Both the position numbers and the translations under genes were made by a program. The notes under the pieces are model-generated. The model was not told the DNA's origin. It made no database searches and was given only the letters and a program-made list of their open reading frames with translations. Below, piece by piece: positions 1 through 11,379 of a stretch of 64,000 nt of DNA. The stretch lies in assembly GCA_025351795.1 (NCBI GenBank), contig JANXVG010000052.1, positions 58,790-122,789 on the forward strand, given 5' to 3'. This DNA is from Salinibacterium sp. (GTDB lineage Bacteria; Actinomycetota; Actinomycetes; Actinomycetales; Microbacteriaceae). Numbering within the stretch: the stretch's first letter is position 1; every line of letters begins with the position of its first letter.

Positions 1-187
1 ACTCGCGGGCACGATGAAGCTGGGGCGTGAGCTCGGATCCACCGCGACAATTCTCGTCAACCTCTCCGGGCGCGGTGACAAAGATATGGAGACCGCGGGT
101 AAATACTTCGACATTCTCGATACTGCGGCTCTCGAGCGCGAGGTCGAGAGCCCGGTCGACCCCAGCTCGCTTGGGGTCAAAGAATGA
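1..187 (+). CDS. trpB: Tryptophan synthase beta chain, C-terminal end (partial)
   Basis: Only the last 61 codons are present; the gene enters from the left edge in the frame starting at base 2. The translation contains LSGRGDKDM, the conserved C-terminal stretch of TrpB that closes the PLP enzyme condensing indole with serine. The stop codon overlaps the trpA start as ATGA, the usual translational coupling of the two subunits of the tryptophan synthase complex. Identification rests on this short tail and on the adjacent trpA. Confidence 0.9.
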   Translation, partial: LAGTMKLGRELGSTATILVNLSGRGDKDMETAGKYFDILDTAALEREVESPVDPSSLGVKE

Positions 188-966
188 GCGCAGTCGCCGA
201 TGTGATCGCCGCGCGGAAGTCCGCCGGATCGGGTGCACTCGTCGGTTATCTGCCGGTCGGCTACCCGAATCTTGCCACGAGCATCGAGGCAGCGGTCGCG
301 CTGGTCGAGAACGGCGTCGACGTACTCGAGCTCGGAGTCCCCTATTCCGACCCGGTGATGGATGGCCCGGTCATCCAGAGGGCCACGCAGGAGGCACTCG
401 CAGCTGGCTTCCGTTTACGCCACGGCTTCGAGGCAGTTGCCGCTATCACGGCACGGGTGAGCGCACCGGTACTGCTCATGACCTACTGGAACCCTGTCGT
501 GCAGTACGGGGTCGACCGATTCGCCGACGACCTGGCCGCGGCAGGTGGAGCGGGCCTGATCACGCCTGATCTGGTTCCCGACGAAGCGCACGCCTGGCTT
601 GCGGCATCCGATCGCACCGATCGTGATCGGGTGTTTCTCGCGGCGCCCTCATCAACGGATGCCCGCCTCGAACAGGCGGTTCGCGCGAGTCGCGGATTCG
701 TGTACGCCGTCTCGACAATGGGAATTACCGGCGCGCGGTCCGACGTAGACACAGCCGCGCGCACCCTTGTTTCGCGCCTCCGCATGGCGGGTGCCACATC
801 CACCTGTGTGGGCCTCGGTATCTCGACAGCCGATCAGGTTCGCGAAGTGCTCGAGTATGCGGATGGTGCGATCGTCGGATCGGCCCTCGTCGCGGCCCTC
901 GCCGATGGCGGCATCCCCGCCGTCGCACAGGCCGCTGCCGCACTCTCGGCAGGGCTCAGGCGGTGA
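184..966 (+). CDS. trpA: Tryptophan synthase alpha chain
   Basis: This is the 260-residue alpha subunit that cleaves indole-3-glycerol phosphate to indole and glyceraldehyde 3-phosphate and channels indole to TrpB. The TIM-barrel signature [15 protein letters not shown] places the two catalytic acids at Glu49 and Asp60, the same numbers as in the E. coli enzyme. Length is normal for the family. Its ATG overlaps the trpB stop by four bases, so it is the last gene of a trp operon whose earlier genes lie left of the window. Confidence 0.97.
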   Translation: MSAVADVIAARKSAGSGALVGYLPVGYPNLATSIEAAVALVENGVDVLELGVPYSDPVMDGPVIQRATQEALAAGFRLRHGFEAVAAITARVSAPVLLMTYWNPVVQYGVDRFADDLAAAGGAGLITPDLVPDEAHAWLAASDRTDRDRVFLAAPSSTDARLEQAVRASRGFVYAVSTMGITGARSDVDTAARTLVSRLRMAGATSTCVGLGISTADQVREVLEYADGAIVGSALVAALADGGIPAVAQAAAALSAGLRR

Positions 967-990
967 GAGTTCGCGCCAGCATCCGCGGTC

Positions 991-996
991 TAAGCT
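991..996 (+). promoter_or_regulatory. Candidate -10 element before lgt
   Basis: TAAGCT fits the actinobacterial TAnnnT -10 consensus and would start transcription near 1003, giving lgt a short leader that carries its own Shine-Dalgarno. No convincing -35 is visible. lgt may therefore be transcribed separately from trp. Confidence 0.35.
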
Positions 997-1030
997 TGCC
1001 TAGTCCTTCTCCTGAAAGGTGACCACAGCG

Positions 1031-2068
1031 GTGTTCGCTCCTCTGAGTATTCCCAGCCCACCCGCAGACTGGCAGATTCCGTTCACCATTCCGATCGGTC
1101 AGTGGCTGCACGGGCTCATACCCGCCATTTCGGACACCACCGTACTGTCGATTCACAGCTATGCACTGTGCATCCTCGCGGGCATCATCGCGGCGGTATG
1201 GATCACCAACCAGCGACTGAAGGCACGCGGCGCAGAGCCGGGCGTCGTCCTCGATGTCATCCTCTGGGCGGTGCCGCTCGGGCTCGTCGGTGCACGCCTC
1301 TGGCATGTTTTTACTCACCCGAACGACTATTTTGGCGCTGGCAAGAATTTGGGCGAGATCATCGCGATCTGGGATGGGGGAAACGCCATCTTCGGGTCAC
1401 TCATCGGTGGAGCACTCGGCGCATACATCGGATGCCGGATCGCAGGATTGCGGTTCTGGACCTTCGCAGACGCTGTCGCGCCCGGCATGCTACTTGCCCA
1501 AGCTCTTGGGCGGCTCGGCAATTACTTCAACCACGAACTATTCGGCCTGCCTACCGATCTTCCTTGGGGATTACAGATCGAGGCAAGCAACCCAGCTTTT
1601 CCGGTTGGTTTGCCGTCTACGACGCTCTTCCATCCCACCTTCCTCTATGAGATTCTCTGGAATCTCTTTGGCCTCTTCCTGCTACTGCGCCTCGAAAAGA
1701 TCTACAGATTGCAGTGGGGCAAGCTGTTTGCCATTTACCTCATGTGGTACGGAGCGGGTCGGATCTGGTTCGAGTCGATCCGTATCGATCCGAGCGAAGT
1801 GTTTCTGGGACTTCGGTCGAACGTATGGGGTGCAATTCTCGCGCTGGTTGTCGGGATTGCGTTATTCGTCATCCAGTCGCGACGACACCCTGGGATCGAA
1901 CCGGGAGCATATCTTCCTGGTCGTGAGTGGCTGCCGGAGTCCGCTGCTGTAGACTCTGAGGAGACCTATTCGGATACTGACGAACCCGGCGATGGAGCCG
2001 AATCTGCAGGCGACACAGCACAGACCGAAGAGCACGCCACAAGCGTGAAAGGCGTCAAGTCCTCATAA
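1031..2068 (+). CDS. lgt: Prolipoprotein diacylglyceryl transferase
   Basis: This polytopic membrane enzyme moves diacylglycerol from phosphatidylglycerol to the lipobox cysteine of prolipoproteins. The Lgt signature GRLGNYFNHELFG lies at about residues 160-172, and seven or so hydrophobic segments are visible. After the last membrane segment there is an acidic tail of roughly 50 residues rich in Glu, Asp and Thr, an extension seen in actinobacterial Lgt. I chose the GTG at 1031 (345 residues) because AAAGGTGA at 1015-1022 sits eight bases upstream. An in-frame GTG at 1019 would overlap that site. Confidence 0.95.
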   Translation: MFAPLSIPSPPADWQIPFTIPIGQWLHGLIPAISDTTVLSIHSYALCILAGIIAAVWITNQRLKARGAEPGVVLDVILWAVPLGLVGARLWHVFTHPNDYFGAGKNLGEIIAIWDGGNAIFGSLIGGALGAYIGCRIAGLRFWTFADAVAPGMLLAQALGRLGNYFNHELFGLPTDLPWGLQIEASNPAFPVGLPSTTLFHPTFLYEILWNLFGLFLLLRLEKIYRLQWGKLFAIYLMWYGAGRIWFESIRIDPSEVFLGLRSNVWGAILALVVGIALFVIQSRRHPGIEPGAYLPGREWLPESAAVDSEETYSDTDEPGDGAESAGDTAQTEEHATSVKGVKSS

Positions 2069-2145
2069 TCTCGAGGCAGCATTTCACACCCAGATGGGCC
2101 ACTGGCGTCCCACACGTATGAACGACAACGTGAGGACGGTACCGA

Positions 2146-5100
2146 ATGGCTCTCACGCCACCCTTTTCCCGGTTCAGCACCGTTCCTCCGTCGACCGGGT
2201 TGTACAACCCAGGCAACGAGAAAGACGCCTGCGGCCTGGCCATGGTTGCCACGCTGCGTGGCACGGCCGGGCACGACATCATCGAAACTGCTCTGGGTGC
2301 TCTCCGCAATCTTGAGCACCGTGGCGCCGTGGGTTCCGACGCCGGAACGGGCGACGGAGCCGGCATCGTCACCCAGATCCCGGACGCGTTTCTCCGAGCG
2401 GTGACCGGCTTTGATCTGCCTCCCGTCGGCCGCTACATCGTGGGGATGGCTTTCCTCCCGACCGATGCCGCAGAGCGCGACACGGTCAAATCTGGTGTCG
2501 AAGCTCTCGCCGCCGCCGAAGGCCTCAATGTGCTCGGCTGGCGCGACGTGCCCGTCGCGGCAGATAACCTCGGAACACTGGCCCACAACGCGATGCCTGC
2601 CTTCGAGCAGTTGTTTTTGACGTCCACACGCACCGATGATTCCGGTAACAGCCTGAGGGGTCTAGCGCTCGAACGCCAGGCATTCCGTCTTCGTAAGCGC
2701 GCCGAGCGTGAGGTCCACGCCTACTTTCCTTCGCTCTCCTGCCGCACGCTCGTCTATAAGGGCATGGTGACAACGCTGCAGCTTGAGCCGTTCTACCCCG
2801 ACCTGTCTGACCAACGTTTCGAGTCCAAGCTCGCCCTCGTACACTCGCGTTACTCCACAAACACGTTTCCCTCATGGTCGCTTGCCCAGCCGTTCCGCAT
2901 GATCGCGCACAACGGCGAGATCAACACCGTGCAGGGCAACCGCAACTGGATGCGCGCGCGCCAGTCACAGCTCGAGAGCGACGTTCTCGGCGACATCCGT
3001 TCCATTCTGCCGATCAATTCCCCAGGGGCCAGCGACTCGGCGTCGTTTGATGAAGTCGTGGAACTCCTCAACCTTGCCGGTCGGTCGCTGCCGCACGCGA
3101 TGATGATGATGGTTCCGGAGGCCTACGAGAACCAGGTCGATGTCGACCCCGCGCGCCGCGCCTTCTACGAATACCACTCGATGCTGATGGAGCCATGGGA
3201 CGGCCCTGCTGCCCTCGTCTTCACCGACGGTGATCTGGTCGGCGCAACCCTTGACCGCAACGGGCTGCGCCCCGGCCGCTACCTCGTAACGGATGACGGC
3301 CTCGTGGTACTCGCGAGCGAGATTGGCGTACTACCCGATGTTGACCAGTCGAAGGTCGTACGCAAGGGGCGTTTGCGTCCCGGCAAGATGTTTCTCGTCG
3401 ATACCGTAGCCGGTCGCATCATCGAAGATGATGAAATCAAGGCCGAGTTGGCAGCATCCGAACCGTGGGGCGAGTGGCTGGACGCTGGACGGATCGCGCT
3501 CAAAGACCTGCCGGAACGTGAGCACATCGTGCACACGCCGGCGTCGGTGACGCGTCGCCAAAAGACATTCGGGTATACCGAGGAAGAAATTCGAATCCTC
3601 ATCACCCCAATGGCACAGAGCGCTGCCGAACCACTCGGCGCGATGGGTTCTGACACACCCATAGCCGTGCTGTCCGAGCGTGCGCGGTTGCTGTTTGACT
3701 ACTTCACCCAGCAGTTTGCGCAAGTGACGAATCCGCCGCTCGACTCCATTCGCGAGGAGGTAGTGACGTCGATGAAGATCGGGTTGGGTCCTGAGCGTAA
3801 CTTGCTCACGGCCACGCCCGAGCATGCGCAACAGGTGACGCTCGACTTCCCCGTGATCGACAACGACGAGTTGGCGAAGATCCAGCACATTGATCCGCGG
3901 CCCGGTAGCCAGCTCACAACCACTATCCGCGGTCTGTACCGAGTCGACAAAGGCCCGAAAGCCATGGAGAAGCATCTCGCCAAGATGTGCCGCGAGGTCG
4001 ACGCGGCAATCGCGAACGGGGCGCAGTTCATTGTGCTCTCCGATCGTGACTCCAATAAAGACCTTGCGCCGATCCCCTCGCTGCTGATGCTCGCGACAGT
4101 GCACCACCACCTCATCCGCGAAGAGAACCGCATGAAGGTGGGAATCATTGTTGAGGCCGGTGACGTGCGGGAGGTGCATCATGTGGCCCTCCTCGTCGGC
4201 TACGGTGCATCGGCGATCAACCCGTACCTCGCCATGGAAACGGCCGAAGAGCTCGTGCGCAGCGGCATGATCCAGGGCATGACACCCGAGCAGGCCGTCA
4301 AGAATTTGATCAAAGCACTCGGCAAAGGAGTGCTCAAGATCATGTCAAAGATGGGGATCTCGGTGGTCGGCTCGTACGCCGGAGCTCAGGCATTCGAGGC
4401 ACTTGGACTCAGCCAAGAGTTTGTCGATCAGTACTTCACCGGCACCGCAAGTCTGCTTGGCGGGGTTGGCATCGAGGTGATCGCTGCGGAGAGTGCTGCG
4501 CGTCACGCCGCAGCCTACCCGGAGGATGGTGCGACCAGCGCGCACGAGAGGCTCGCGACCGGTGGCGAGTACCAGTGGCGCCGCAATGGCCCACCTCACC
4601 TCTTCAACCCAGACACTGTGTTCCGACTGCAGCACGCAACGCGGTCTCGCCGGTACGACATCTTCCGTGACTACACGAAGCTCGTGGATGACCAGGCGAA
4701 AAACCTCATGACGATGCGTGGGTTGTTCACGTTGCGGCACGGGGTGCGCCCGGTGGTGCCGATCGACGAGGTCGAGTCGGTGGCATCCATCGTCACGCGT
4801 TTCAACACCGGGGCGATGAGCTACGGCTCGATTAGTCAGGAAGCCCACGAAACTCTTGCTATCGCGATGAACTCGATCGGTGCGCGCAGCAACACGGGCG
4901 AGGGAGGCGAAGACACCGTTCGCCTACTTGATCCCGAGCGGCGCAGTGCGATCAAGCAAGTGGCATCTGGTCGATTCGGCGTGACGAGTATGTACCTGAC
5001 CCACGCAACTGACATTCAGATCAAGATGGCGCAGGGTGCGAAGCCCGGCGAGGGCGGCCAATTACCCGCAGGCAAGGTTTACCCGTGGATCGCTCGCACG

Positions 5101-6726
5101 CGACACGGCACGCCGGGTGTCGGCCTCATCTCGCCACCGCCGCACCACGATATCTATTCGATCGAAGACTTGAAGCAACTCATCTTCGACCTCAAGCGGG
5201 CTAACCCGGAGGCGCGGGTGCACGTGAAACTCGTGAGCCAGTCGGGAATCGGAGCGGTCGCGGCCGGGGTTACTAAGGCTTTGGCGGATGTCGTGCTCGT
5301 GTCGGGACACGATGGGGGCACCGGCGCGAGCCCGCTCAACTCCTTGAAGCACGCCGGAACGCCCTGGGAGCTTGGCCTCGCCGAAACCCAGCAGACCCTC
5401 ATGCTCAACGGCATGCGTGACCGGGTGACGGTGCAAGTTGATGGCCAGATGAAAACCGGTCGCGACGTGATCATCGGTGCGTTACTCGGTGCCGAGGAAT
5501 ACGGTTTTGCGACTGCTCCGCTGGTAGTCTCTGGCTGCATTTTGATGCGCGTCTGCCACCTCGATACCTGTCCGGTCGGCGTGGCGACGCAGAACCCGGA
5601 ACTGCGCGCGCGATTCAGCGGAAAGCCTGAATTCGTAGTCAACTTCTTCGAATTCCTCGCACAAGAGGTACGCGAATATTTGTCGGAACTTGGGTTCCGC
5701 ACGCTCGAGGATGCAATCGGTCACCACGAGTTGCTCGATGTTAACGGTGCGATCGAGCACTGGAAGACAGACAGCCTCGACCTCAGCCCGATCCTCATCG
5801 GCCCATCGTTCGCAGCTAGTGAACCGCGTACCCGACGAGTGTCGCAGAACCATGAACTCGAGAAGCACTTCGACCAGCAGCTCATTCGCTTGAGCGCGAC
5901 CGCCCTCGAATCTGGGGAGCACGTTGAGATCACCCTCCCAATCCGCAACACAGAACGCGCCGTCGGCACGATGCTCGGCCATGAGGTGACCGTGCGTCAC
6001 GGCGAGCATGGGTTGCCCACCGGCACAATCGTCGTGAACGTGACCGGCTCGGCCGGCCAGTCATTTGGCGCGTTCATGCCCTCGGGCATCACGCTGCGGC
6101 TCGAGGGCGATAGCAACGACTACGTCGGCAAGGGACTCTCTGGCGGTGAGATCATCGTGCGCCCACACCGAAACAGCGTGTTCGCAGCCGAACGCAACGT
6201 GATTGCGGGCAACGTGATCGGCTACGGGGCTACCCAGGGCAGCATGTTCATCCGCGGAATTGTGGGCGAACGGTTTCTCGTGCGTAATTCCGGAGCAACT
6301 GCTGTTGTCGAAGGCGTGGGCGACCATGCGCTCGAATATATGACGGGCGGGCTCGCGGTAATTCTCGGCAGCACCGGCCGCAATCTGGGCGCCGGAATGT
6401 CTGGCGGTACGGCGTACATCCACCAACTGCGCCCAGAACGGGTGAACCGTGACTCGCTCGCGTCGGGTGAGCTAGAACTCGTCGAACTCGGCAGTGCAGA
6501 CGTCGAAATCCTGAGGGATTTGCTCACGCGGCACCGAGACGAGACCGGTTCGGTGGTAGCGGCCAGCATGCTCGATGACATGGTCGATACGGCAAAGAGA
6601 TTCACCAAGGTGCTTCCGCGAGACTACGCGGCCGTCATGGCCACGCGGGAGGCCGCGATCGACGAAGGACTCGATCCTGACGGCGACGTGGTCTGGCGAC
6701 GGATCAGGGAGGTGACAGGTGGCTGA
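2146..6726 (+). CDS. gltB: Glutamate synthase (NADPH), large subunit
   Basis: The 1526-residue large subunit forms glutamate from glutamine and 2-oxoglutarate. A propeptide of about 28 residues precedes Cys29 (context KDACG), which should become the N-terminal nucleophile of the class II glutamine amidotransferase domain after processing. The FMN-binding synthase domain follows. The 3Fe-4S ligands are Cys1131, Cys1137 and Cys1142. The glycine-rich beta-helix GXGXG domain makes up the C-terminus. GAGGACGG precedes the ATG. The 3' end overlaps gltD by eight bases, so the two subunits are translationally coupled. Confidence 0.98.
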   Translation: MALTPPFSRFSTVPPSTGLYNPGNEKDACGLAMVATLRGTAGHDIIETALGALRNLEHRGAVGSDAGTGDGAGIVTQIPDAFLRAVTGFDLPPVGRYIVGMAFLPTDAAERDTVKSGVEALAAAEGLNVLGWRDVPVAADNLGTLAHNAMPAFEQLFLTSTRTDDSGNSLRGLALERQAFRLRKRAEREVHAYFPSLSCRTLVYKGMVTTLQLEPFYPDLSDQRFESKLALVHSRYSTNTFPSWSLAQPFRMIAHNGEINTVQGNRNWMRARQSQLESDVLGDIRSILPINSPGASDSASFDEVVELLNLAGRSLPHAMMMMVPEAYENQVDVDPARRAFYEYHSMLMEPWDGPAALVFTDGDLVGATLDRNGLRPGRYLVTDDGLVVLASEIGVLPDVDQSKVVRKGRLRPGKMFLVDTVAGRIIEDDEIKAELAASEPWGEWLDAGRIALKDLPEREHIVHTPASVTRRQKTFGYTEEEIRILITPMAQSAAEPLGAMGSDTPIAVLSERARLLFDYFTQQFAQVTNPPLDSIREEVVTSMKIGLGPERNLLTATPEHAQQVTLDFPVIDNDELAKIQHIDPRPGSQLTTTIRGLYRVDKGPKAMEKHLAKMCREVDAAIANGAQFIVLSDRDSNKDLAPIPSLLMLATVHHHLIREENRMKVGIIVEAGDVREVHHVALLVGYGASAINPYLAMETAEELVRSGMIQGMTPEQAVKNLIKALGKGVLKIMSKMGISVVGSYAGAQAFEALGLSQEFVDQYFTGTASLLGGVGIEVIAAESAARHAAAYPEDGATSAHERLATGGEYQWRRNGPPHLFNPDTVFRLQHATRSRRYDIFRDYTKLVDDQAKNLMTMRGLFTLRHGVRPVVPIDEVESVASIVTRFNTGAMSYGSISQEAHETLAIAMNSIGARSNTGEGGEDTVRLLDPERRSAIKQVASGRFGVTSMYLTHATDIQIKMAQGAKPGEGGQLPAGKVYPWIARTRHGTPGVGLISPPPHHDIYSIEDLKQLIFDLKRANPEARVHVKLVSQSGIGAVAAGVTKALADVVLVSGHDGGTGASPLNSLKHAGTPWELGLAETQQTLMLNGMRDRVTVQVDGQMKTGRDVIIGALLGAEEYGFATAPLVVSGCILMRVCHLDTCPVGVATQNPELRARFSGKPEFVVNFFEFLAQEVREYLSELGFRTLEDAIGHHELLDVNGAIEHWKTDSLDLSPILIGPSFAASEPRTRRVSQNHELEKHFDQQLIRLSATALESGEHVEITLPIRNTERAVGTMLGHEVTVRHGEHGLPTGTIVVNVTGSAGQSFGAFMPSGITLRLEGDSNDYVGKGLSGGEIIVRPHRNSVFAAERNVIAGNVIGYGATQGSMFIRGIVGERFLVRNSGATAVVEGVGDHALEYMTGGLAVILGSTGRNLGAGMSGGTAYIHQLRPERVNRDSLASGELELVELGSADVEILRDLLTRHRDETGSVVAASMLDDMVDTAKRFTKVLPRDYAAVMATREAAIDEGLDPDGDVVWRRIREVTGG

Positions 6727-8176
6727 CCCGACAGGCTTTCTGAAGGCGCGAGAACGCGAGTTGCCGAAGCGCCGTCCGGTTTCGATCAGGCTGATGGACT
6801 GGAAAGAGGTCTACGAGACACAAGACCCGACCGAGTTGCGACGTCAGGCCGGCCGCTGCATGGATTGTGGGATCCCGTTCTGTCATCAGGGCTGCCCGCT
6901 GGGCAACCTCATTCCCGAGTGGAATGATCTCGTCTGGCGCGGTGAAGGGCACCAAGCCATCGAGCGTCTGCATGCAACCAACAACTTTCCCGAGTTCACC
7001 GGTCGACTCTGCCCTGCACCGTGCGAGAGTTCATGCGTGCTCGGTATCAACCAGCCTGCCGTAATCATCAAGCAGGTTGAGGTGTCGATCATCGACCAGG
7101 CGTTCGCTAATGGCTGGGTCACCCCACATCCGCCCGAGCGGCTCACCGGCAAGACGGTCGCCGTTGTCGGATCGGGGCCAGCCGGTCTCGCTGCTGCGCA
7201 GCAGCTCACCCGCGCTGGGCATACTGTGGCGGTATTTGAACGAGATGACCGTATTGGCGGACTCTTGAGGTACGGCATTCCGGATTTCAAAATGGAGAAG
7301 AAACAGATTGAGGCACGCCTGTCCCAGATGCAGGCGGAAGGCACTCGGTTCCGTGCCGGCGTTAACATCGGTGTTGACATCGCTTGGGATGCCCTCAGAT
7401 CGCGCTACGACGCCGTGATCGTTGCCACCGGAGCGACCGTGCCGCGCGACCTTACGATCCCCGGTCGGGACCTCCTCGGCGTGCATTTCGCCATGGATTA
7501 CCTTGTGCAATCCAACCGCGTGGGCGCGGGAGACACGGTTGCCGAACATGTTACGGCGCAGGGCAAGCACGTCGTGGTTCTTGGCGGAGGTGATACTGGT
7601 GCTGACTGCATTGGCACCGCTCACCGCCAGCAAGCAATCTCGGTCACTAACCTCGCGATTGGCATTCAGCCGCCCGATGAGCGCCCGGAGCACCAACCTT
7701 GGCCGATGAACCCCACGCTCTTCGAAGTATCCAGCGCGCACGAAGAAGGTGGCGAACGCGTGTATCTGGCGTCGACCGTGGAGTTCCTCGCAAACGACGC
7801 GGGCGAGGTACGGGCCATTCGGGTGGCCGAGACGGAATACGTCGACGGACGTCGCGTGCCGAAGTCTGGAACCGAGCGCGAGATTCCGGCAGACCTTGTA
7901 CTACTGGCCCTCGGATTTACCGGGCCCGAGTCTGACACCATCGACGACCAGCTGCCGCTTCAGTTCGAGCTGAGCGGCACGCTCGAGCGCGACGAAGGCT
8001 ACCAGTCGAGCGAGGCGGGCGTGTTCGTGGCCGGAGATGCTGGGCGCGGTCAGTCGCTCATCGTCTGGGCGATCGCCGAAGGTCGCGCTGCGGCATCAGC
8101 GGTTGATCGGTACCTTGAGGGAACAACGCAGCTGCCGTTCCCAGTGAAGCCAACCGACCATGCGATTGCTGTCTAA
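6719..8176 (+). CDS. gltD: Glutamate synthase (NADPH), small subunit
   Basis: The 485-residue beta subunit passes electrons from NADPH through FAD and Fe-S centres to GltB. Two N-terminal cysteine groups bind 4Fe-4S clusters: Cys47, 50, 55 and 59, then Cys98, 102 and 106. The FAD-binding [10 protein letters not shown] motif follows near residue 152 and a second nucleotide-binding GGGDTGADC motif further on. The start is GTG at 6719, with AGGGAGGTGA just upstream inside the end of gltB. Length and layout are typical. Confidence 0.97.
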   Translation: MADPTGFLKARERELPKRRPVSIRLMDWKEVYETQDPTELRRQAGRCMDCGIPFCHQGCPLGNLIPEWNDLVWRGEGHQAIERLHATNNFPEFTGRLCPAPCESSCVLGINQPAVIIKQVEVSIIDQAFANGWVTPHPPERLTGKTVAVVGSGPAGLAAAQQLTRAGHTVAVFERDDRIGGLLRYGIPDFKMEKKQIEARLSQMQAEGTRFRAGVNIGVDIAWDALRSRYDAVIVATGATVPRDLTIPGRDLLGVHFAMDYLVQSNRVGAGDTVAEHVTAQGKHVVVLGGGDTGADCIGTAHRQQAISVTNLAIGIQPPDERPEHQPWPMNPTLFEVSSAHEEGGERVYLASTVEFLANDAGEVRAIRVAETEYVDGRRVPKSGTEREIPADLVLLALGFTGPESDTIDDQLPLQFELSGTLERDEGYQSSEAGVFVAGDAGRGQSLIVWAIAEGRAAASAVDRYLEGTTQLPFPVKPTDHAIAV

Positions 8177-8216
8177 TGTTTCATCCACCACTGTTCCACC
8201 ACCACAGAAGGAAGTC

Positions 8217-9656
8217 ATGAGACGAGCAAAGATCGTCGCGACGCTCGGCCCAGCCACATCGAGCTATGAAAACATCCGGGCGATTATTGATGCGGGGGTA
8301 GATGTCGCCCGCTTGAATTTGAGCCACGGGTCATACGACGTGCACGAAGAGGTCTACAAGAACGTGCGTAAGGCCGCCGAAGATTCCGGGCGCGCAGTGG
8401 CCGTTCTGGTTGATCTCCAGGGGCCTAAGATTCGTCTCGCCAAATTTGCGGACGGACCGCATGACCTGGCAGCCGGCGACATTTTCACGATCACCACGGA
8501 AGATGTTCCCGGCACGAAGGACCTCGTGGGAACCACCTTCAAGGGGCTTCCCGGCGATGTATCCCCCGGCGATTTCCTGCTCATCGATGACGGCAAGGTA
8601 AAGGTGCAGGTCGTTTCCACGGATGGCGTACGCGTGCAGACCAAGGTCATCGTGGCCGGCACGGTGTCGAACAATAAGGGAATCAACCTTCCCGGTGTGG
8701 CCGTCAACGTTCCCGCCCTCTCGGAGAAAGACGAAGCCGACCTACGGTGGGGGCTTCGCCTCGGCGCCGACCTCATCGCTCTCTCGTTCGTCCGTAACGC
8801 CGACGACGTGACCCGTGTGCACGAGATCATGGCGGAAGAGGGCCGCAAGGTTCCCGTTATCGCCAAGATCGAAAAGCCGCAGGCCGTCGACCATCTCGAA
8901 GCCATCATCGATGCCTTCGACGCGATCATGGTTGCCCGCGGTGACCTGGGTGTCGAGCTTCCGCTCGAGGCTGTGCCGATCGTTCAGAAGCGGGCGGTTG
9001 AACTGGCTCGGCGCATGGCCAAGCCCGTTATCGTCGCGACTCAGATGCTTGAATCGATGATTTCGAGCCCAGTGCCTACCCGCGCGGAGACATCGGACGT
9101 CGCGAACGCAGTTCTTGATGGCGCCGATGCGGTCATGCTGAGTGGCGAGACAAGCGTCGGGGAATACCCGGTCATCACGGTGCAGACGATGGCCCGCATC
9201 GTCGTCTCGACCGAAGAGCATGGCCTTGAGCGCATCCCACCACTCGGAACCAAGCCGCGCACGCAGGGTGGCGCTATCACCCTCGCTGCCGCCGAGGTGG
9301 CCGATTTCGTGGGTGCTAAGTACGTGTGCGTGTTCACCGAGTCCGGCGACTCGGCGCGGCGCATGTCACGGCTGCGCTTCCGGGTACCGATGAAGGCCTT
9401 CACACCCGACCCTGCGATCCGTCGTCGGATGGCGCTGATCTGGGGTATTGAGTCGTTCGTTGTGGAGCGCGTCACGCACACCGACGCGATGTACAAGCAG
9501 GTAGATGATGTGCTGCTCCGCGAGGGCCTCGCTGAGATCGGCGATAAGGTCGTGGTGATCTCGGGTTCCCCTCCCGGAATCGCAGGGTCAACGAATGACC
9601 TCCGCGTGCACATCGTCGGCGACGCGATCAATGCCGCGGCCCCGGCCTGGGAGTAG
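8217..9656 (+). CDS. pyk: Pyruvate kinase
   Basis: Pyruvate kinase converts phosphoenolpyruvate and ADP to pyruvate and ATP, the last step of glycolysis. The 479-residue protein begins MRRAKIVATLGPA, the normal N-terminus of the family. It has the active-site strand KIEKPQA and the metal-binding stretch MVARGDLGVE. I chose ATG at 8217 because AGAAGGAAG precedes it. The frame stays open upstream to 8160, but those codons overlap gltD and are not conserved family sequence. A terminator follows. Confidence 0.97.
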   Translation: MRRAKIVATLGPATSSYENIRAIIDAGVDVARLNLSHGSYDVHEEVYKNVRKAAEDSGRAVAVLVDLQGPKIRLAKFADGPHDLAAGDIFTITTEDVPGTKDLVGTTFKGLPGDVSPGDFLLIDDGKVKVQVVSTDGVRVQTKVIVAGTVSNNKGINLPGVAVNVPALSEKDEADLRWGLRLGADLIALSFVRNADDVTRVHEIMAEEGRKVPVIAKIEKPQAVDHLEAIIDAFDAIMVARGDLGVELPLEAVPIVQKRAVELARRMAKPVIVATQMLESMISSPVPTRAETSDVANAVLDGADAVMLSGETSVGEYPVITVQTMARIVVSTEEHGLERIPPLGTKPRTQGGAITLAAAEVADFVGAKYVCVFTESGDSARRMSRLRFRVPMKAFTPDPAIRRRMALIWGIESFVVERVTHTDAMYKQVDDVLLREGLAEIGDKVVVISGSPPGIAGSTNDLRVHIVGDAINAAAPAWE

Positions 9657-9670
9657 AACTAAGCAACATT

Positions 9671-9712
9671 GTGCTGGGGTTGGGGTGAATACAGCCCCAG
9701 CACGTCTGTTTA
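9671..9712 (+). terminator. Rho-independent terminator after pyk
   Basis: GTGCTGGGG at 9671-9679 pairs perfectly with CCCCAGCAC at 9695-9703, and the T-rich stretch GTCTGTTTAT follows. It closes the trp-lgt-glt-pyk block. Confidence 0.85.
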
Positions 9713-9895
9713 TCTACTCGGTGAACTCACAGCAATCGCTGAGTTTGAGTATGGTCTCTGCTAACCCGCGTGGCTATGTTTGTAAGAGAGCATTCAGTAT
9801 GTGCTGTCTGTCATACGCGGATATTGCTCATCGTCAAAGACGTCACTGAAGCGTGTCGGCGAATGACTACCGTAACTTTCGAAGGGGAATACATC

Positions 9896-10168
9896 GTGAG
9901 TACCACACCTGCCGAGTCCGGCATATCGAGCGCCTCACCGGGTCCTGACTCCCACAACATTCGGGATTGGACCGATCTCGGTCGCGAGATGTGGTCGTAT
10001 CTGACGGGTCGGGCTGCCGCCGTTAACTACAGCTTCATTGACATGGTTGTGGAAGTTCCGCGAGACATCGGTCCTGACGCGCCACGAGCGATTTGGAAAC
10101 TGAACGGCACACTGCGAGTGACGACCAGCGACGACCACACAGCCGGGTCCGATCCCCACCGCAACTAG
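9896..10168 (+). CDS. Small protein of unknown function, partner of FHA-like gene
   Basis: I do not recognise a characterised family for this 90-residue protein. The first 20 residues are Ser/Pro/Gly-rich and probably disordered. The rest is a compact domain with the strings TDLGREMWSYLTGR, VNYSFIDM and WKLNGTLRVTT, followed by a polar tail. I see no signal peptide or membrane segment. I chose GTG at 9896 because AAGGGGA lies eight bases upstream; the frame is open further back but without a ribosome binding site. Its stop is two bases before the next gene, so the two are almost certainly an operon. Confidence 0.75.
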   Translation: MSTTPAESGISSASPGPDSHNIRDWTDLGREMWSYLTGRAAAVNYSFIDMVVEVPRDIGPDAPRAIWKLNGTLRVTTSDDHTAGSDPHRN

Positions 10169-10170
10169 TC

Positions 10171-11079
10171 ATGGCTGTGGTTTCGCGGCTCGACGCCGAC
10201 CTGACCTTTTCGATATCTGGACCAGTGCGAGCGGGCGTACCTGCCGAGTACGCCACTGGCACGATCAGCGCTGCGGGTTTAGACGTCGAGGTATTCACGA
10301 CCCACCCGGAAGTGGTCGTTGCCCTGCGTTCGATGAACCTTCGTGGTTTACGTGTGGTCGCCGCGAGGCTCGCAACCGAGGGAATGACGGTGTCGTTTTC
10401 GGGCCCAAATGGTGAAATCGGGTGCATTGGTGCGGTGCGGACGCCGTTCCTACATAGAATTCTCACGGGGTCGCGGCACATTCGTTTGGGCCATCGACGC
10501 GCGCTGCGCGCGCTGCTGAGTCGTCGCAAGAGTCTCGAGTCGGTACCACCCATAATCTTCCCCGCGCCAGGCACGTTGCTTCCCCTGGTTCCCACGTTTT
10601 CCCGTCGGATTCGTCGTCAGCTCACCACAACTCACTACGGGCACGGTAGTGGACGCCCCCGGCTAATCTTCGTTGTCGGATCCGAAAATTGGGATGGTCA
10701 GCGCCCGCGTGAATTTACTCTTACGCCGACCACCACCACGATCGGGTCGGCGTCGACCGCCGACCTGTGCTTGGCTGGTCTGAAGGGTATTCATGCCGAA
10801 ATTCGACACGATACGAACGACGAATATGTACTGCACCTGGTGGCTGACAAGTCCGCGGATGACGCCGCACCAGTCCTCGTAGATCTGACCCATGGAGCAG
10901 GACGCGTGCTCCGCACCGGGGCACGAATTGAACTCGGGCCGTGGCGAATGGCTTTTTTCCGCGAGGAGTATGCGGATCACGGTCGCCCGTTTGGTGGTCG
11001 TGTTGGCGGGGAGCTTGCATACCAAAGGCCGCAGGAAGACCCTCGTAGGTATCCCTCGAGCGAGGGCGATGACGTGTGA
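10171..11079 (+). CDS. FHA-like domain protein of unknown role
   Basis: The 302-residue protein has an N-terminal alpha/beta region (about 1-100), a basic arginine-rich linker (about 101-165), and a C-terminal forkhead-associated-like domain (about 165-265) with IGSASTADLCL and GIHAEI. In canonical FHA domains the phosphothreonine contacts include an Arg after the first Gly and a Ser-Arg pair before the His. Here the Arg is Ser193 and the Ser-Arg pair is absent, so phosphopeptide binding may be lost or altered. There is no membrane segment. ATG at 10171 follows the stop of the 90-residue gene by two bases. Confidence 0.75.
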   Translation: MAVVSRLDADLTFSISGPVRAGVPAEYATGTISAAGLDVEVFTTHPEVVVALRSMNLRGLRVVAARLATEGMTVSFSGPNGEIGCIGAVRTPFLHRILTGSRHIRLGHRRALRALLSRRKSLESVPPIIFPAPGTLLPLVPTFSRRIRRQLTTTHYGHGSGRPRLIFVVGSENWDGQRPREFTLTPTTTTIGSASTADLCLAGLKGIHAEIRHDTNDEYVLHLVADKSADDAAPVLVDLTHGAGRVLRTGARIELGPWRMAFFREEYADHGRPFGGRVGGELAYQRPQEDPRRYPSSEGDDV

Positions 11080-11120
11080 GGGCGGCGCACTCTTCGCCAA
11101 TCTGTCATGCTTGAGGTCGC

Positions 11121-11205
11121 GCCCATCTGATGGAATTGGCAGACATGTCCGACTCAAAATCGGATGCCGCAAGGCGTGCGGGTTCAAGTCCCGCGATGGG
11201 CACCA
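11121..11205 (+). tRNA. tRNA-Leu (anticodon CAA)
   Basis: The acceptor arms GCCCATC and GATGGGC pair fully and are followed by A and an encoded CCA. The anticodon stem TCCGA/TCGGA encloses the loop CTCAAAA, giving anticodon CAA, which reads UUG. A variable arm (GCCGCAAGGC) longer than in class I tRNAs and the T loop GGTTCAAGTCC complete a class II tRNA of 85 nt including CCA. Confidence 0.97.
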
Positions 11206-11209
11206 CATG

Positions 11210-11242
11210 GCGGGGCACCGTGCGAGATACACGGCGCCCCGC
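11210..11242 (+). terminator. GC-rich hairpin after tRNA-Leu
   Basis: GCGGGGC at 11210-11216 and CACGGCGCCCCGC at 11230-11242 form a strong stem with ACCGTG near its top. There is no good U tract, so it may be a processing or weak termination site for the tRNA transcript. Confidence 0.45.
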
Positions 11243-11379
11243 TGTGGTCGCTGACTCGCGAGTCGTCACACTCACCGAACCCAGGTCCCCGCGGCAACCT
11301 ATCGTGCAGGGCTGCGAGCACCACGGGCTCATCGGTGCTCGCTGCGGGGCGCGTGATCGCCCACCGCTCCGCCGCGCGA

